In this document: positions 34,147 to 42,310 of the stretch, piece by piece | How the letters are laid out: the number at the start of each line of letters is the position of its first letter | Position numbering within the stretch: the stretch's first letter is position 1 | Assembly (NCBI GenBank): GCA_003326195.1 | Contig: LXQE01000155.1 | Location: 109,251-167,539, forward strand | Source: Nostoc punctiforme NIES-2108 | GTDB lineage: Bacteria; Cyanobacteriota; Cyanobacteriia; Cyanobacteriales; Nostocaceae | Length of the DNA stretch: 58,289 nucleotides | Reading direction: 5' to 3' | Position numbers and translations under genes: made by a program | Notes under the pieces: generated by a model | Told to the model about the DNA's origin: nothing | What the model saw: only the letters and a program-made list of their open reading frames with translations | Databases searched by the model: none

Positions 34147-36861
34147 TTAATCCTCCCCATCGAATAAGTCTGAGAAATCAAAATTCAATGGTTGAGAATC
34201 AGTCTTAGACTGAGTTTCCTTAGCTTTCAATTCGTCGGGTTCCGGGATGGGTACAGCTTTATTCACGGGCTTGTCATCTTCTTTTACAGCTTTTACAAAC
34301 TCGGTTGCTGCTGTTGTTGATTCCGCCACAGCATTTACCACGTCTAACGGCGCTTGTGTCACCATTTGGATGGTTGATGCCCCATTCTGTAAACTTTCAA
34401 GGGTTTGGGTGACACGATTAAATTTAGGTTGGGGGTTCATCCAACCATAGGCGCTTTCTAAAATTACCCCGCCTTTCTTTAAAGCGTTACCTATTTTTCC
34501 TGTATAAGATGCTATTAATTCAGAGGCTTGTAGAATAGTTTGGGATAAATTCAAGAAGCTATTGATAACGTTATTAGTTGCTTGATATATCCTATTAGCC
34601 TTAGCCCAGGCTTCTCTTAAATTAGTATAATTATCGGCTCCAATAGCACCTTTGATTAGGTTTTCAATGGAACTGCTAATCACAGAACCAATATCAAAAC
34701 TGCTTCCATCCTCTTTTTTTAATCCTATTGTTTGGAGAACATTATTAATCGCTCCAACTAAAGTTTGTCCGATATCATTCGAGAGCATCAAAGCATTATG
34801 GATAGTTGCAGCGAAAATTAAAATATTTAGCACCCGATCTAGGTGCATCCAATCTGCAAAACGCGATAACTTCCCACCGATACCACCCGGTAATTGATCG
34901 CCGAGTTTGCCATTAATAGTGTCTAGAAGTGCTAATTGTGCGGCGCTTCCTGCGGTATTTAATCCGGTCAAAATGTCGTTAAGCTTGTTTCCATTTGCCT
35001 TTGCTGCATCCTCTGCCTGTTTAATCGGCGCTCCCAAGCATCCCCCAGGTTGAGCAATTTCACAAACTGCGCCTTGGGTAGTTTCTTTATTTGCAGCTTG
35101 CACACTCGGAGATTTGGCGATCGCGTCAGGCAACCCTTGTATAGCTGGTGTTAGGGCCGCAATTGCAGTTGCGATCGCAGTAATACGTCCAATTTGTTCT
35201 TCAAAATCCTTTTTTTGTTGATCTAATGCCGTTTCCGTTGGCGTTTTTGCGATCGGTGCTGATTTCGATTTCGGCACGGGTGACAATGCGTCACTTGTAG
35301 GTATAGGTTGCGCGGTTTGTGGTGTATATGCGGGATATGCAAATGTAGATGGATTTGTCGCTGTTGTTGTAGCCGTGGCTTCTGATATCGGCGTGCGCGG
35401 TACTGGTATATCTTCAGGTTCGGCGAATGGTAATGGCTGTGGCGCGTTTTTGATTGCTGGCAACATACCGCCGAGATTTGACGGCTGATGTTCGGGGTTT
35501 GGGAGGTATGACGGAGCAAGTCCACCATGCCCAACAAAGCCACGCGCACCATTAGGCGTATTATTTGACGGCATTGAAGGAGCAATGTCACGGGACTGGG
35601 GTTTGCTTTTCCCTGCTGCCGGGATTCCAGAGGGGACAACATTATCGCTTCCAACTGGGGATGAGTCGTAACGATATGGCGAGTTATCAGTTGGTGGTAC
35701 TGGTTGTACGATATTTTGACCGTTGTCCGGTGTACCGTATACGAATGTTAACTGTATATCCTTGATACCAGATGCAGTTCCGCCGCCGCCACGAGCAAAG
35801 TAAGCGGTTATCGGATTACCTGCGTAATCGTGTACGGGGACACTATACCCCGTGCCTGTGGATGGGTCATAGAATGCCGATGGCGATGCGATTGGACTGA
35901 ACACCAGCCCGGTGTCAGTGAACGTCCTCTTTACTCCACCGCCGTAATCGATTATGTAAGTAAGTGTCAGGTGATATGCACCACCGACTTGTTGCGCTCC
36001 AACAAAAGGCGGGTAATTTGGAATGAACGTTTCAAGATGAGCGGTTCCTTTTGGTAAGTTTTGAGCAAATAACCAATCAGAGAACAGCGATGCTGCTGTA
36101 CTTCCAACCATTGCCCCAACGACACCACCAATTGGGCCACCGATCGCAGTACCGATAAGAAGCCCAGCACCATAACCAATTGAGCCAGCAACTGTACTAG
36201 TTACAGCTTGCGTAACACTTTGACCGACAACTAACCGCGTGCCAATAGACAGGGCAGCGCCTACACCGGGTATTACAAGTCTCCCCGCCGCTTGTGGTAA
36301 GGCTTTTGGCAAGGCAGTAATTGCATTTCCGGCTCCCGTTGCGATCGCTTCGCGTAATATAGCTGGGCGTGGTGTCGCGGTCGGTTCTACCAATGAATCG
36401 GCGCGTGCTGCTGTACCCTTGAGGGTTGGCGGTGGACTACCTGTAGACGGCAATGGTTGGCGTTCCGGTGTCGATCGCTGGATTTGAGCTAGCGGCGATT
36501 TGCGTCGTGTTTGAGCAAATTCCGCTTCTATAACTTCACTTCCATTAATGCGGCTTTGTAGTCCGCTCCGTTGAACTTGGGCGCGTTCGAGCAAGAGTCT
36601 GTTTTTCTCGTTTGTGGCAGCCGTTTCAGCCCTGATCCTTTGTTCTGCTGCCACTTGGCGTTCTAGACGCAGTGCAAATTCTGCGGGACTTTCTTTATAT
36701 TGGTAAGTTGGCAAAGTGCGCTCGTACCGCACACGAGCGCTGATAGCTTCAAAATCAATTGGATCGCCAGCAGCAACAGCACTTGCCGGGCGTTTTGTAA
36801 GAGAGCCGTGTAACGCCGCATCGCTGGCATCAAGTGAAGAAAATTGGCGCGGGTTTTCCAT
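34147..36861 (-). CDS. Large cassette protein with Gly-zipper membrane segment (904 aa)
   Basis: The largest protein of the element; family not recognised. A charged helical N-terminus (about 40-115) is followed by a basic linker. A glycine-rich hydrophobic block (about 185-265) contains GYGAGLLIGTAIGGPIGGVV, resembling glycine-zipper pore or membrane-insertion segments. A beta-like domain follows (about 270-400), then a Pro/Ser/Thr-rich disordered stretch (about 400-560). The C-terminal helical domain (about 565-850) has DWMHLDRVLNILIFAATIHN and several coiled-coil-like helices, and the tail is acidic. Such a layout fits a tape-measure-like, DNA-ejection or membrane-fusion virion protein, or a large secreted effector; context favours the first group. 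Confidence 0.7.
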   Translation of the reverse strand: MENPRQFSSLDASDAALHGSLTKRPASAVAAGDPIDFEAISARVRYERTLPTYQYKESPAEFALRLERQVAAEQRIRAETAATNEKNRLLLERAQVQRSGLQSRINGSEVIEAEFAQTRRKSPLAQIQRSTPERQPLPSTGSPPPTLKGTAARADSLVEPTATPRPAILREAIATGAGNAITALPKALPQAAGRLVIPGVGAALSIGTRLVVGQSVTQAVTSTVAGSIGYGAGLLIGTAIGGPIGGVVGAMVGSTAASLFSDWLFAQNLPKGTAHLETFIPNYPPFVGAQQVGGAYHLTLTYIIDYGGGVKRTFTDTGLVFSPIASPSAFYDPSTGTGYSVPVHDYAGNPITAYFARGGGGTASGIKDIQLTFVYGTPDNGQNIVQPVPPTDNSPYRYDSSPVGSDNVVPSGIPAAGKSKPQSRDIAPSMPSNNTPNGARGFVGHGGLAPSYLPNPEHQPSNLGGMLPAIKNAPQPLPFAEPEDIPVPRTPISEATATTTATNPSTFAYPAYTPQTAQPIPTSDALSPVPKSKSAPIAKTPTETALDQQKKDFEEQIGRITAIATAIAALTPAIQGLPDAIAKSPSVQAANKETTQGAVCEIAQPGGCLGAPIKQAEDAAKANGNKLNDILTGLNTAGSAAQLALLDTINGKLGDQLPGGIGGKLSRFADWMHLDRVLNILIFAATIHNALMLSNDIGQTLVGAINNVLQTIGLKKEDGSSFDIGSVISSSIENLIKGAIGADNYTNLREAWAKANRIYQATNNVINSFLNLSQTILQASELIASYTGKIGNALKKGGVILESAYGWMNPQPKFNRVTQTLESLQNGASTIQMVTQAPLDVVNAVAESTTAATEFVKAVKEDDKPVNKAVPIPEPDELKAKETQSKTDSQPLNFDFSDLFDGED

Positions 36862-36880
36862 ATTGGTTCGCCAATTATGC

Positions 36881-37186
36881 TTAGTTTGCCTTGAACGAAG
36901 CTGGTAATGCAGTATTGGCTATTGGTTGAATGTATGTCCAAGGCTTGTCGCCGCCGCTTAAGGCATTGGGTGAAACTTCTAGGGATAGGCGAACAATCAG
37001 ACGTGTTTTCGCGTCAGCTGCAACCCAGTAGCTATTGCATTGCGCGACTCTTTCCGTATATCCCGGTCCTTCAATTACGCTTATGGTGGAATTATTCGCA
37101 AATAACACCATCCCACACCACGCTGCAAGTTTTTCTACGGTGTCGATCTGAGATGGAATATCTGTGGCTATATTAATTGCTGTCAT
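36881..37186 (-). CDS. Hypothetical first gene of the minus-strand cassette (101 aa)
   Basis: A compact soluble protein starting MTAINIATDIPSQIDTVEKL, with AAWCGMVLFANN and a C-terminus rich in Pro/Ala (WTYIQPIANTALPASFKAN). No family recognised. It starts the cassette and faces the second recombinase across a 217-bp divergent region that contains a perfect 12-bp inverted repeat, so its promoter is probably there. 19 bp separate it from the 904-residue gene. Confidence 0.65.
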   Translation of the reverse strand: MTAINIATDIPSQIDTVEKLAAWCGMVLFANNSTISVIEGPGYTERVAQCNSYWVAADAKTRLIVRLSLEVSPNALSGGDKPWTYIQPIANTALPASFKAN

Positions 37187-37345
37187 TTTGAAGAGATTTG
37201 CAAACAGTTACTCTTCAGTTTTATGAGTCAATCAAAATTGTGTAAATGTTCCACTTTTATGTAAAACAAGAACAATTACTGAAGACGCGTAAGCCTTGCA
37301 GTGACTAGGATTAAGCCAGATTTAACTAATAACTAAAAATAGAAA

Positions 37346-37384
37346 TGTTCCGGTTTAACCCTACCTAATGGCTAAACCGGAACA
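37346..37384. promoter_or_regulatory. Perfect 12-bp inverted repeat TGTTCCGGTTTA-N15-TAAACCGGAACA
   Basis: Arms at 37346-37357 and 37373-37384 are exact reverse complements. The dyad lies in the divergent region between the cassette and the second recombinase. In RNA it would make a strong hairpin with an ATG in the loop (37368). It could be an operator, a recombinase binding site or a translational hairpin. Confidence 0.7.
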
Positions 37385-37403
37385 GTTAAGAAGAGAACAG
37401 ACG

Positions 37404-38009
37404 ATGAAAAATGATAGAGAAGGACAAGCAGCTGTTCTGACTTATGCGGATTGCTCAAAAATTCGCACACAAATTAGGAGCCGCAAATACAAGTTGCTTT
37501 TTGATTTAGGTTGTTACACAGGTGAGCGCTGGGGTGCTTTAGTGCAGCTGCGAGTGTCTGATGTCTATAACGAAGATGGCAGCCCACGTGAGTATATCAA
37601 TTTTCGAGCCAGAACGCGCAAGGCTAAACCCAACAGCAAGGGCAAGGCACAAGACCCAGCCAAGCGCAAAAATCGACAAGTGCCGGTGCATCCAGTTCTC
37701 AGGGAAATACTGCTTACATACAAGCCAGAATCAAGTTCTCTGTGGTTTTTTCCCGCTCGTGACGGAGATAAGTCCATTACCTTGAGGTGGGCAGATGCAA
37801 TTTTACGCGCTGCCGTTGACAAAGCTGGATTATCAGCCAAAGGAATCAGCACTCACAGCACCCGCCGGAGCTTCATCACCAATCTCGCGAACAAGGGTAT
37901 CAACTTGGCGATGATCAAAAAAATTACTGGTCATTCTGACTTAAAGGTGCTTTCGGCATACATCGAGGTTAGTGATGACGATATGAAAAACGCGATCGCA
38001 ACTTTATAA
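37404..38009 (+). CDS. Short tyrosine recombinase (catalytic domain only)
   Basis: 201 residues from the ATG at 37404, preceded by AAGAAGAG; an in-frame ATG at 37368 lies inside a hairpin and has no ribosome site. Counted from 37368, catalytic residues are Arg54 (TGERWGAL), the HSTR box His163/Arg166, His189 (TGHSDLKVL) and nucleophile Tyr198 (SAYIEV). The N-terminal core-binding SAM-like domain of normal integrases is absent, so it resembles the compact recombinases of phages, plasmids and integrons. It could resolve element multimers, invert DNA or serve as a second integrase or excision enzyme. Confidence 0.85.
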   Translation: MKNDREGQAAVLTYADCSKIRTQIRSRKYKLLFDLGCYTGERWGALVQLRVSDVYNEDGSPREYINFRARTRKAKPNSKGKAQDPAKRKNRQVPVHPVLREILLTYKPESSSLWFFPARDGDKSITLRWADAILRAAVDKAGLSAKGISTHSTRRSFITNLANKGINLAMIKKITGHSDLKVLSAYIEVSDDDMKNAIATL

Positions 38010-38116
38010 CGCCTTGGTGACAAACGATACTGGAAGCAGGTAAGCTCAAACCAGCAATTAGTCACAGCGCGATCGCACTCCAACTATTGCGGTCGCATTT
38101 TTAAATTGGAGAGAAT

Positions 38117-38317
38117 ATGGATACTGCCATCAAAGAAATCACAGTTAGCGACCTAATCCAAGAATTACAAAATCTTCCTGGTGATGCACCAGTCACCCTC
38201 AAGGACAACTATGGCGAGACATTTTCAATCGTTGGCTTTGAGGCTGGATCTGACGGCGTGAATATCATCATTGCTGATGAAACCGACCCAGACGATAGCG
38301 ACAACGAACAAGCTTAG
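38117..38317 (+). CDS. Small acidic protein (66 aa)
   Basis: Preceded by a good ribosome site (GGAGAG). Starts MDTAIKEITVSDLIQELQNL, continues with GDAPVTLKDNYGETFSIVG, and ends in a very acidic tail (DETDPDDSDNEQA). The LxxELxxLPxDAPVxLxDxxG pattern is found in small phage and plasmid proteins of unknown role. Soluble. Between the short recombinase and the convergent replication gene. Confidence 0.65.
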   Translation: MDTAIKEITVSDLIQELQNLPGDAPVTLKDNYGETFSIVGFEAGSDGVNIIIADETDPDDSDNEQA

Positions 38318-38436
38318 ATTTCACAGATTTCACACCATGATTTATTTTTGCGAGCGCCAGTTCATAAGGCGATCGCATTTTTTGTGCGTGCCTTCGATCG
38401 CGATACTTGTCGATCGCACTCCGCAGGATTATAATG

Positions 38437-40833
38437 TCAGGCTTTTACCAGTTGGTGCGGGAAGAAAGCTCTAGTGAGGGACTTTTTGCGATCGTCGCAC
38501 TTTAGCCAAATGCCATCGGCTCTAATGGTGGTAATGGTTGCAAAGGTTTCTTTGTACTTGCCAACCAGAATAACTACCTTGTCCCCCACGCTGAAGTTGC
38601 TTCTGGGGGATTGTTCACAGCACTGCAAGTCCGTGAAGGTCAGGCTAAATCTGCCTCGCCCTGAGACTTGGCAGCTGGCTTCGGAGAACTCATCAAAAAT
38701 TTGGAATACTTTTACCTCTCGTTTGAAAGACGCACTCCAGTAGGTGGCTTTCTCCTGAAGCAGAGGCAAAGGATCAGACCCTGTACCACCCTTCGGATCG
38801 GGGTGGGGAAAACTGCTAGAGTCCTTAGCTGGCAATACTTCAACGGCTGTTTGACTAGTGGGTATATTTTCGCACAGGATCGGGGGAGGATCAGTACGAG
38901 GATCAGACCCACTATTGTTATCTGACAAGCCATTCAGCTTCAAGTGATCCTCAGACTCCACTTTGGCTTCTAAAATTTCTTTGCTGGGTATTTTTTCGAG
39001 ATTTTCACCACCTTGAGGATCACTAAAGGCTGTATCGTTTACTGTGTCTGAATATTGGGTCTGATCCGGGGTCTGATCCTCGTACTGATCCTGTTTTTTT
39101 ATACCAAATCTTGAAGTAGTCTGTAATCCATTGCTGTCAACGCTTACAGAATCCGAGGGGGTCTGATCCGAGGGGTGATCCTTTGGCGATCCTTCGTAGG
39201 CTAAAAAGTAATGGTTAGGTTTTGCCTTTTCACCCTTAATCGCAGGATGGCGTTCGACGCTGATTAGTCCGTCGGATGATAATTCTCTGAGGTATCGCCG
39301 AGCGTAGTCCTTAGAAATGCCTAATCGATGAGCTATCTCTTCACTGGTGAATTTGATATTTCTGTGAGAACCCAAAATTTCTAAAGTACTGTCTTTGGCA
39401 GATTGACCTGGGCCACCAAACTCTTCTCCCTCTTCTCCCAAAAAGGTAAAACTAAGGTCTTCTGGGTTGAAATACATTCGGTATTTCTTGCTGGAGGATC
39501 GCGATCGCGATTTGTCGATCTCTAATATTCGGTCGTAGGAAGTAGCGGTTTCTTTTTTGTCCTTGGATAGTGTCCAAACTTCACTAACTGCATTTCTAAT
39601 TGCGGTCGTGCCCCTAACCTCACCTCCCTTGTTCATGTGGTGAATAATCACGAAGGTGGTTTTGTACTGGGTAGCCAGTCCGGTCATCTCCAGGATGGGG
39701 CGAGAGTATTCCATTTCTGATTCGCGGTAAACCGAAAAGCGGTTGGCAGTAGATAGCGAGTCGATGAAGACAAGCTCCGGCTGAAATTCTTTTAAGTCTT
39801 GGATGAGAGTTGGCATATTCTCAGCACTCCAGCCAAAGCGGACACGAACAGAGTCGCCGATATCGGATTCTGAATAACCCATTGAATCTAAGGCTTGCAG
39901 CATATCACCGGGGCTTTCGTCTCCCTGGTAGTAGAGAATCTTCCTTTTCCCTGTGGTTAGGAATGAGCCAAGTTGAGTCCCTTGGATCAGAATCTTGCCA
40001 ATTGCATAAGCAAATTTGGTTTTACCAACTCCACCGTCTGACGCTAGTAAGATGGTTGTGCTTTTAGGAATCAGTCCATTGATTAACCATTCCCGAACTG
40101 TGGAGCCTGCTAGCTCTCTTAATTCATCATAAGTAAGCAAGTTGCTGCATTGAGCAACGAGTGCTTTTAAATAAAACTGTTCTAAGAATCCCATTGAAAG
40201 ACGATGGTCATCTGCTAGTTTTTTCAACTTCAGAAGTCTTAGAGATGGTTGAGCGCAAGTTGTATAAATAGTTGTCAACTCAGACAGTAATCTATCGTGT
40301 AACCATTGCTCGTGTTCTTCTTTTGTTGGGGCAACCGGGAGTTCAATAACTGACCTGGTTTTATCTGCAACCATTGAGAAAATGTCAGGTAGTTCTAGTT
40401 CGGTGTTATATCCCAAGTCATTGATTTGACTGGCTACTCTAATTAAGTCACGCCTCACGGCTTTTTTGATAATCAACTCGGCTAACCTGTCGATATTGAC
40501 AGCACTTACTGTTCTATCGACTACACTAGCTAGCTTGTTTCTTCCGCCAATTCTTGCCAATATGTCATGGTCAGACAACCAGCTAGTAACACTCAACAAA
40601 TCAGTTTCTTTATCTTTCTTGCAAAGTCTCAGACAAGCTTGGTAAATGTCTCTATGGGCACCGATATAAAAGTGTTCTGGTTTTAATCTATCCTTAATAC
40701 GATAAATGGCTCCAGGGTCTAATAATATACCACCTAATATCGCTTCCTCTGCTTCTATATCGCATGGTGGGAGCCTGTCATTATCAGGTTTAAAGTTTGG
40801 TTCTTCGGTGTATGTATAAGGGACTACTACCAT
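38437..40833 (-). CDS. DnaB-N/RecA-like ATPase replication protein with winged helix
   Basis: 798 residues. A DnaB helicase N-terminal domain at about 22-165 (CDIEAEEAILGGILLDP). A RecA-like AAA_25 core at about 245-440 has Walker A ASDGGVGKTK at 264-273, Walker B LVFIDSL at 354-360 and an IIHHMNKGG sensor, as in RepA-type hexameric helicases. A winged HTH follows at about 483-530 (EEIAHRLGISKDYARRYLRE), then a low-complexity QTP/DQTQ region, and a C-terminal KOW/SH3-like domain (about 745-798, VGDKVVILVGKYKETFATIT). Such proteins load or act as the replicative helicase of plasmids and phages, so the element may replicate when excised. Transcribed towards the centre of the element. Confidence 0.85.
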   Translation of the reverse strand: MVVVPYTYTEEPNFKPDNDRLPPCDIEAEEAILGGILLDPGAIYRIKDRLKPEHFYIGAHRDIYQACLRLCKKDKETDLLSVTSWLSDHDILARIGGRNKLASVVDRTVSAVNIDRLAELIIKKAVRRDLIRVASQINDLGYNTELELPDIFSMVADKTRSVIELPVAPTKEEHEQWLHDRLLSELTTIYTTCAQPSLRLLKLKKLADDHRLSMGFLEQFYLKALVAQCSNLLTYDELRELAGSTVREWLINGLIPKSTTILLASDGGVGKTKFAYAIGKILIQGTQLGSFLTTGKRKILYYQGDESPGDMLQALDSMGYSESDIGDSVRVRFGWSAENMPTLIQDLKEFQPELVFIDSLSTANRFSVYRESEMEYSRPILEMTGLATQYKTTFVIIHHMNKGGEVRGTTAIRNAVSEVWTLSKDKKETATSYDRILEIDKSRSRSSSKKYRMYFNPEDLSFTFLGEEGEEFGGPGQSAKDSTLEILGSHRNIKFTSEEIAHRLGISKDYARRYLRELSSDGLISVERHPAIKGEKAKPNHYFLAYEGSPKDHPSDQTPSDSVSVDSNGLQTTSRFGIKKQDQYEDQTPDQTQYSDTVNDTAFSDPQGGENLEKIPSKEILEAKVESEDHLKLNGLSDNNSGSDPRTDPPPILCENIPTSQTAVEVLPAKDSSSFPHPDPKGGTGSDPLPLLQEKATYWSASFKREVKVFQIFDEFSEASCQVSGRGRFSLTFTDLQCCEQSPRSNFSVGDKVVILVGKYKETFATITTIRADGIWLKCDDRKKSLTRAFFPHQLVKA

Positions 40834-40957
40834 TTTTCTGTCCCCCGATTAGCTAGCTTTGAATTATTTGATGTGATACAATGTGAGAAAGTAACAGTTA
40901 TTTGACCGCTTAATCTTCTTAAGTATTTGTTCATTTTTTATTGATTTTTTGCTATTG

Positions 40958-40988
40958 AATTCATCAACTCTAAGTTGGTGAATTTTTT
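40958..40988. terminator. Hairpin AATTCATCAACT-CTA-AGTTGGTGAATT with T-run
   Basis: 12-bp arms with one G-T pair, followed on the plus strand by TTTT. Lies between the 89-residue gene and the replication gene. Could be a terminator, or part of the replication region since no plus-strand gene ends here. Confidence 0.5.
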
Positions 40989-41008
40989 CTTTGCGTGTAA
41001 GAACTCAC

Positions 41009-41278
41009 CTAGTTGCTGTTTGATTTGTCATTAGTCGTGTTAGGAACGCGACGTTTAAGTTTCATATTTGTGGCGATGTCTTTTATCTGATCCAGCAGCA
41101 CGGGGTTTTGTTGGAATAGCTCTGGTAGTCCATCTAAGATGAACGCTGTTAGGACTATCGTTTGGTCAGGTTCCAATCCTGGGGCAATGGTGCGGACATA
41201 ATTGATAAACTGCTCTAGCTCGTAGATGGCTAGACTTCTTGCCCTAACTACCTTTGATGAAATTTTTTGTTTAGTCAT
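41009..41278 (-). CDS. Hypothetical helical protein (89 aa)
   Basis: A basic N-terminus (MTKQKISSKVVRARSLAIYE), a central helix-rich part (LEQFINYVRTIAPGLEPDQT; LTAFILDGLPELFQQNPVLL) and a basic C-terminus (MKLKRRVPN). Likely a small nucleic-acid-associated protein. It is upstream of and in the same direction as the replication gene, so it may be part of the replication operon. No family recognised. Confidence 0.65.
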   Translation of the reverse strand: MTKQKISSKVVRARSLAIYELEQFINYVRTIAPGLEPDQTIVLTAFILDGLPELFQQNPVLLDQIKDIATNMKLKRRVPNTTNDKSNSN

Positions 41279-41297
41279 TAGTTCGTGGCGATCGCAT

Positions 41298-41504
41298 TTA
41301 CTGAGGGGTTGGGGTATCGGTCAGTTGCAGGTAAAGCAGAAAATTATCTAATTCCTCTTCGGTCAACAGCAAGCGCGATCGCACTCCGTAGTATTTCATC
41401 AAATGCTCTCGACCTTGGATTTTTGTCCAACCCAGACGCTGCATCTCGGTATCTGTCTGGTTTATTAGCTTGTCAAAGTTTGGGTATGTTGGTTTCTCGG
41501 TCAT
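41298..41504 (-). CDS. Small conserved cyanobacterial protein (68 aa)
   Basis: The ATG at 41504 gives MTEKPTYPNFDKLINQTDTE, then MQRLGWTKIQGREHLMKYYG and RSRLLLTEEELDNFLLYLQL. The block 'RLGWTxxQGxxHLxxxYGxRSRxxLTxEEL..FL.YL' is one I recall from many small Nostocales proteins, often on mobile DNA; function unknown. A start at 41573 is possible but includes atypical residues. It reads in the same direction as the 89-residue gene, 19 bp upstream. Confidence 0.75.
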   Translation of the reverse strand: MTEKPTYPNFDKLINQTDTEMQRLGWTKIQGREHLMKYYGVRSRLLLTEEELDNFLLYLQLTDTPTPQ

Positions 41505-41577
41505 TAGGCGTTGGGCATTGGGTATTCGTCGAGGGAATCCTGGATGCATCATTTTTATTAGGAGCGATCGCACTCAA

Positions 41578-41802
41578 TCAAGCAGCAGTGAAGTCAACGT
41601 AATAGCTAGTCCCAACAGAGAATTGAGCCGATGCCGCTGGGTTGTCAATTTGGAGTGTGATTTCACCGGCTGGTGTGGCTTGCCAGAAAGTTAGGTTTTC
41701 TTCGTTGGGTGGGCTGCTGGTTACTGGGGTGAGGATAACTGTTGCTGTCTGGGTTTCGTGGTTCAAAGTGTTTTGTTGACAGGTGAATTTAGCTCTGATC
41801 AT
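41578..41802 (-). CDS. Phage-associated small protein (74 aa)
   Basis: The sequence MIRAKFTCQQNTLN, a V-rich strand, FWQATPAGEITLQIDNPAAS and AQFSVGTSYYVDFT has the pattern KFxC..V.L.PV...EN..F...TP.G.I.L.I.N..A...F..G..YYVDFT. Members of this short family are frequent in phage genomes in my memory. It is a useful phage-lineage marker in an otherwise plasmid-like set. Biochemical role unknown. Likely first gene of the minus-strand run that ends with the replication gene. Confidence 0.75.
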   Translation of the reverse strand: MIRAKFTCQQNTLNHETQTATVILTPVTSSPPNEENLTFWQATPAGEITLQIDNPAASAQFSVGTSYYVDFTAA

Positions 41803-41897
41803 TGGTTTTATTCGTTGGTGGTCAGGGAAAGATTAGGGAAGGCGGATCAAGCTACGAACTTCATCCGCCATGTTCTATACCGAAAGAGAAAATCGAA

Positions 41898-42230
41898 ATG
41901 AGTGACGAAATTGACTTGGATGATGATGATGTTGTGTCTTTGGGTCACGCAGATTACAGCATTTCAAATACAGCGACATCAACAGTTGGTGAAATCAAGA
42001 AGTCATTACTAAAAACTTGGCTAACGGGGTATTTGCAAGGCTGGATTAGTGGTGGAATGGCTTGTCGAGTTTTGTCGGTACATGGTGGGGGATGGCGAGC
42101 AGGGAAAATTCTATTGAGGCTGGAGTTTATCCCTAACGAGCCAAAGATACCTGAGAGAAAAACTTCTATGGCTACTACTGAGCCAGTATCGCCCTTAGAT
42201 GATCTCCGATCGCAACTCAATCCTGAATAG
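41898..42230 (+). CDS. KGK domain protein
   Basis: 110 residues from ATG 41898 (the frame is open from 41802, but the first residues do not fit). An acidic start (EIDLDDDDVVSL) is followed by KTWLTGYLQGWISGG, MACRVLSVHGGGW and RAGKILLRLEFIPNEP, the KGK pattern with the KGK-like RAGK block, and a Pro/Ser tail ending LDDLRSQLN. KGK proteins are small cyanobacterial proteins of unknown function. Ends in a strong bidirectional terminator. Confidence 0.75.
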   Translation: MSDEIDLDDDDVVSLGHADYSISNTATSTVGEIKKSLLKTWLTGYLQGWISGGMACRVLSVHGGGWRAGKILLRLEFIPNEPKIPERKTSMATTEPVSPLDDLRSQLNPE

Positions 42231-42240
42231 TTACAGATGC

Positions 42241-42310
42241 GTCGCCTGCTAACAAGTAGGCGACATATCCATAAATAAAGCCGTCTACCCAAATAGGTAA
42301 ACGGCTTTAT
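42241..42310. terminator. Double hairpin, bidirectional terminator
   Basis: GTCGCCT/AGGCGAC (42241-42264) is followed by the longer stem ATAAAGCCGT...ACGGCTTTAT (42275-42310) flanked by T-rich sequence on both strands. It separates the KGK gene from the convergent ribbon-helix-helix gene and overlaps the latter's extended stop codon. Confidence 0.85.

Noticed and set aside
35223..35654. Frames within the 904-residue gene on the same strand
   Set aside because: Histidine/arginine-rich shadow of the Pro/Ser-rich region; no independent support.
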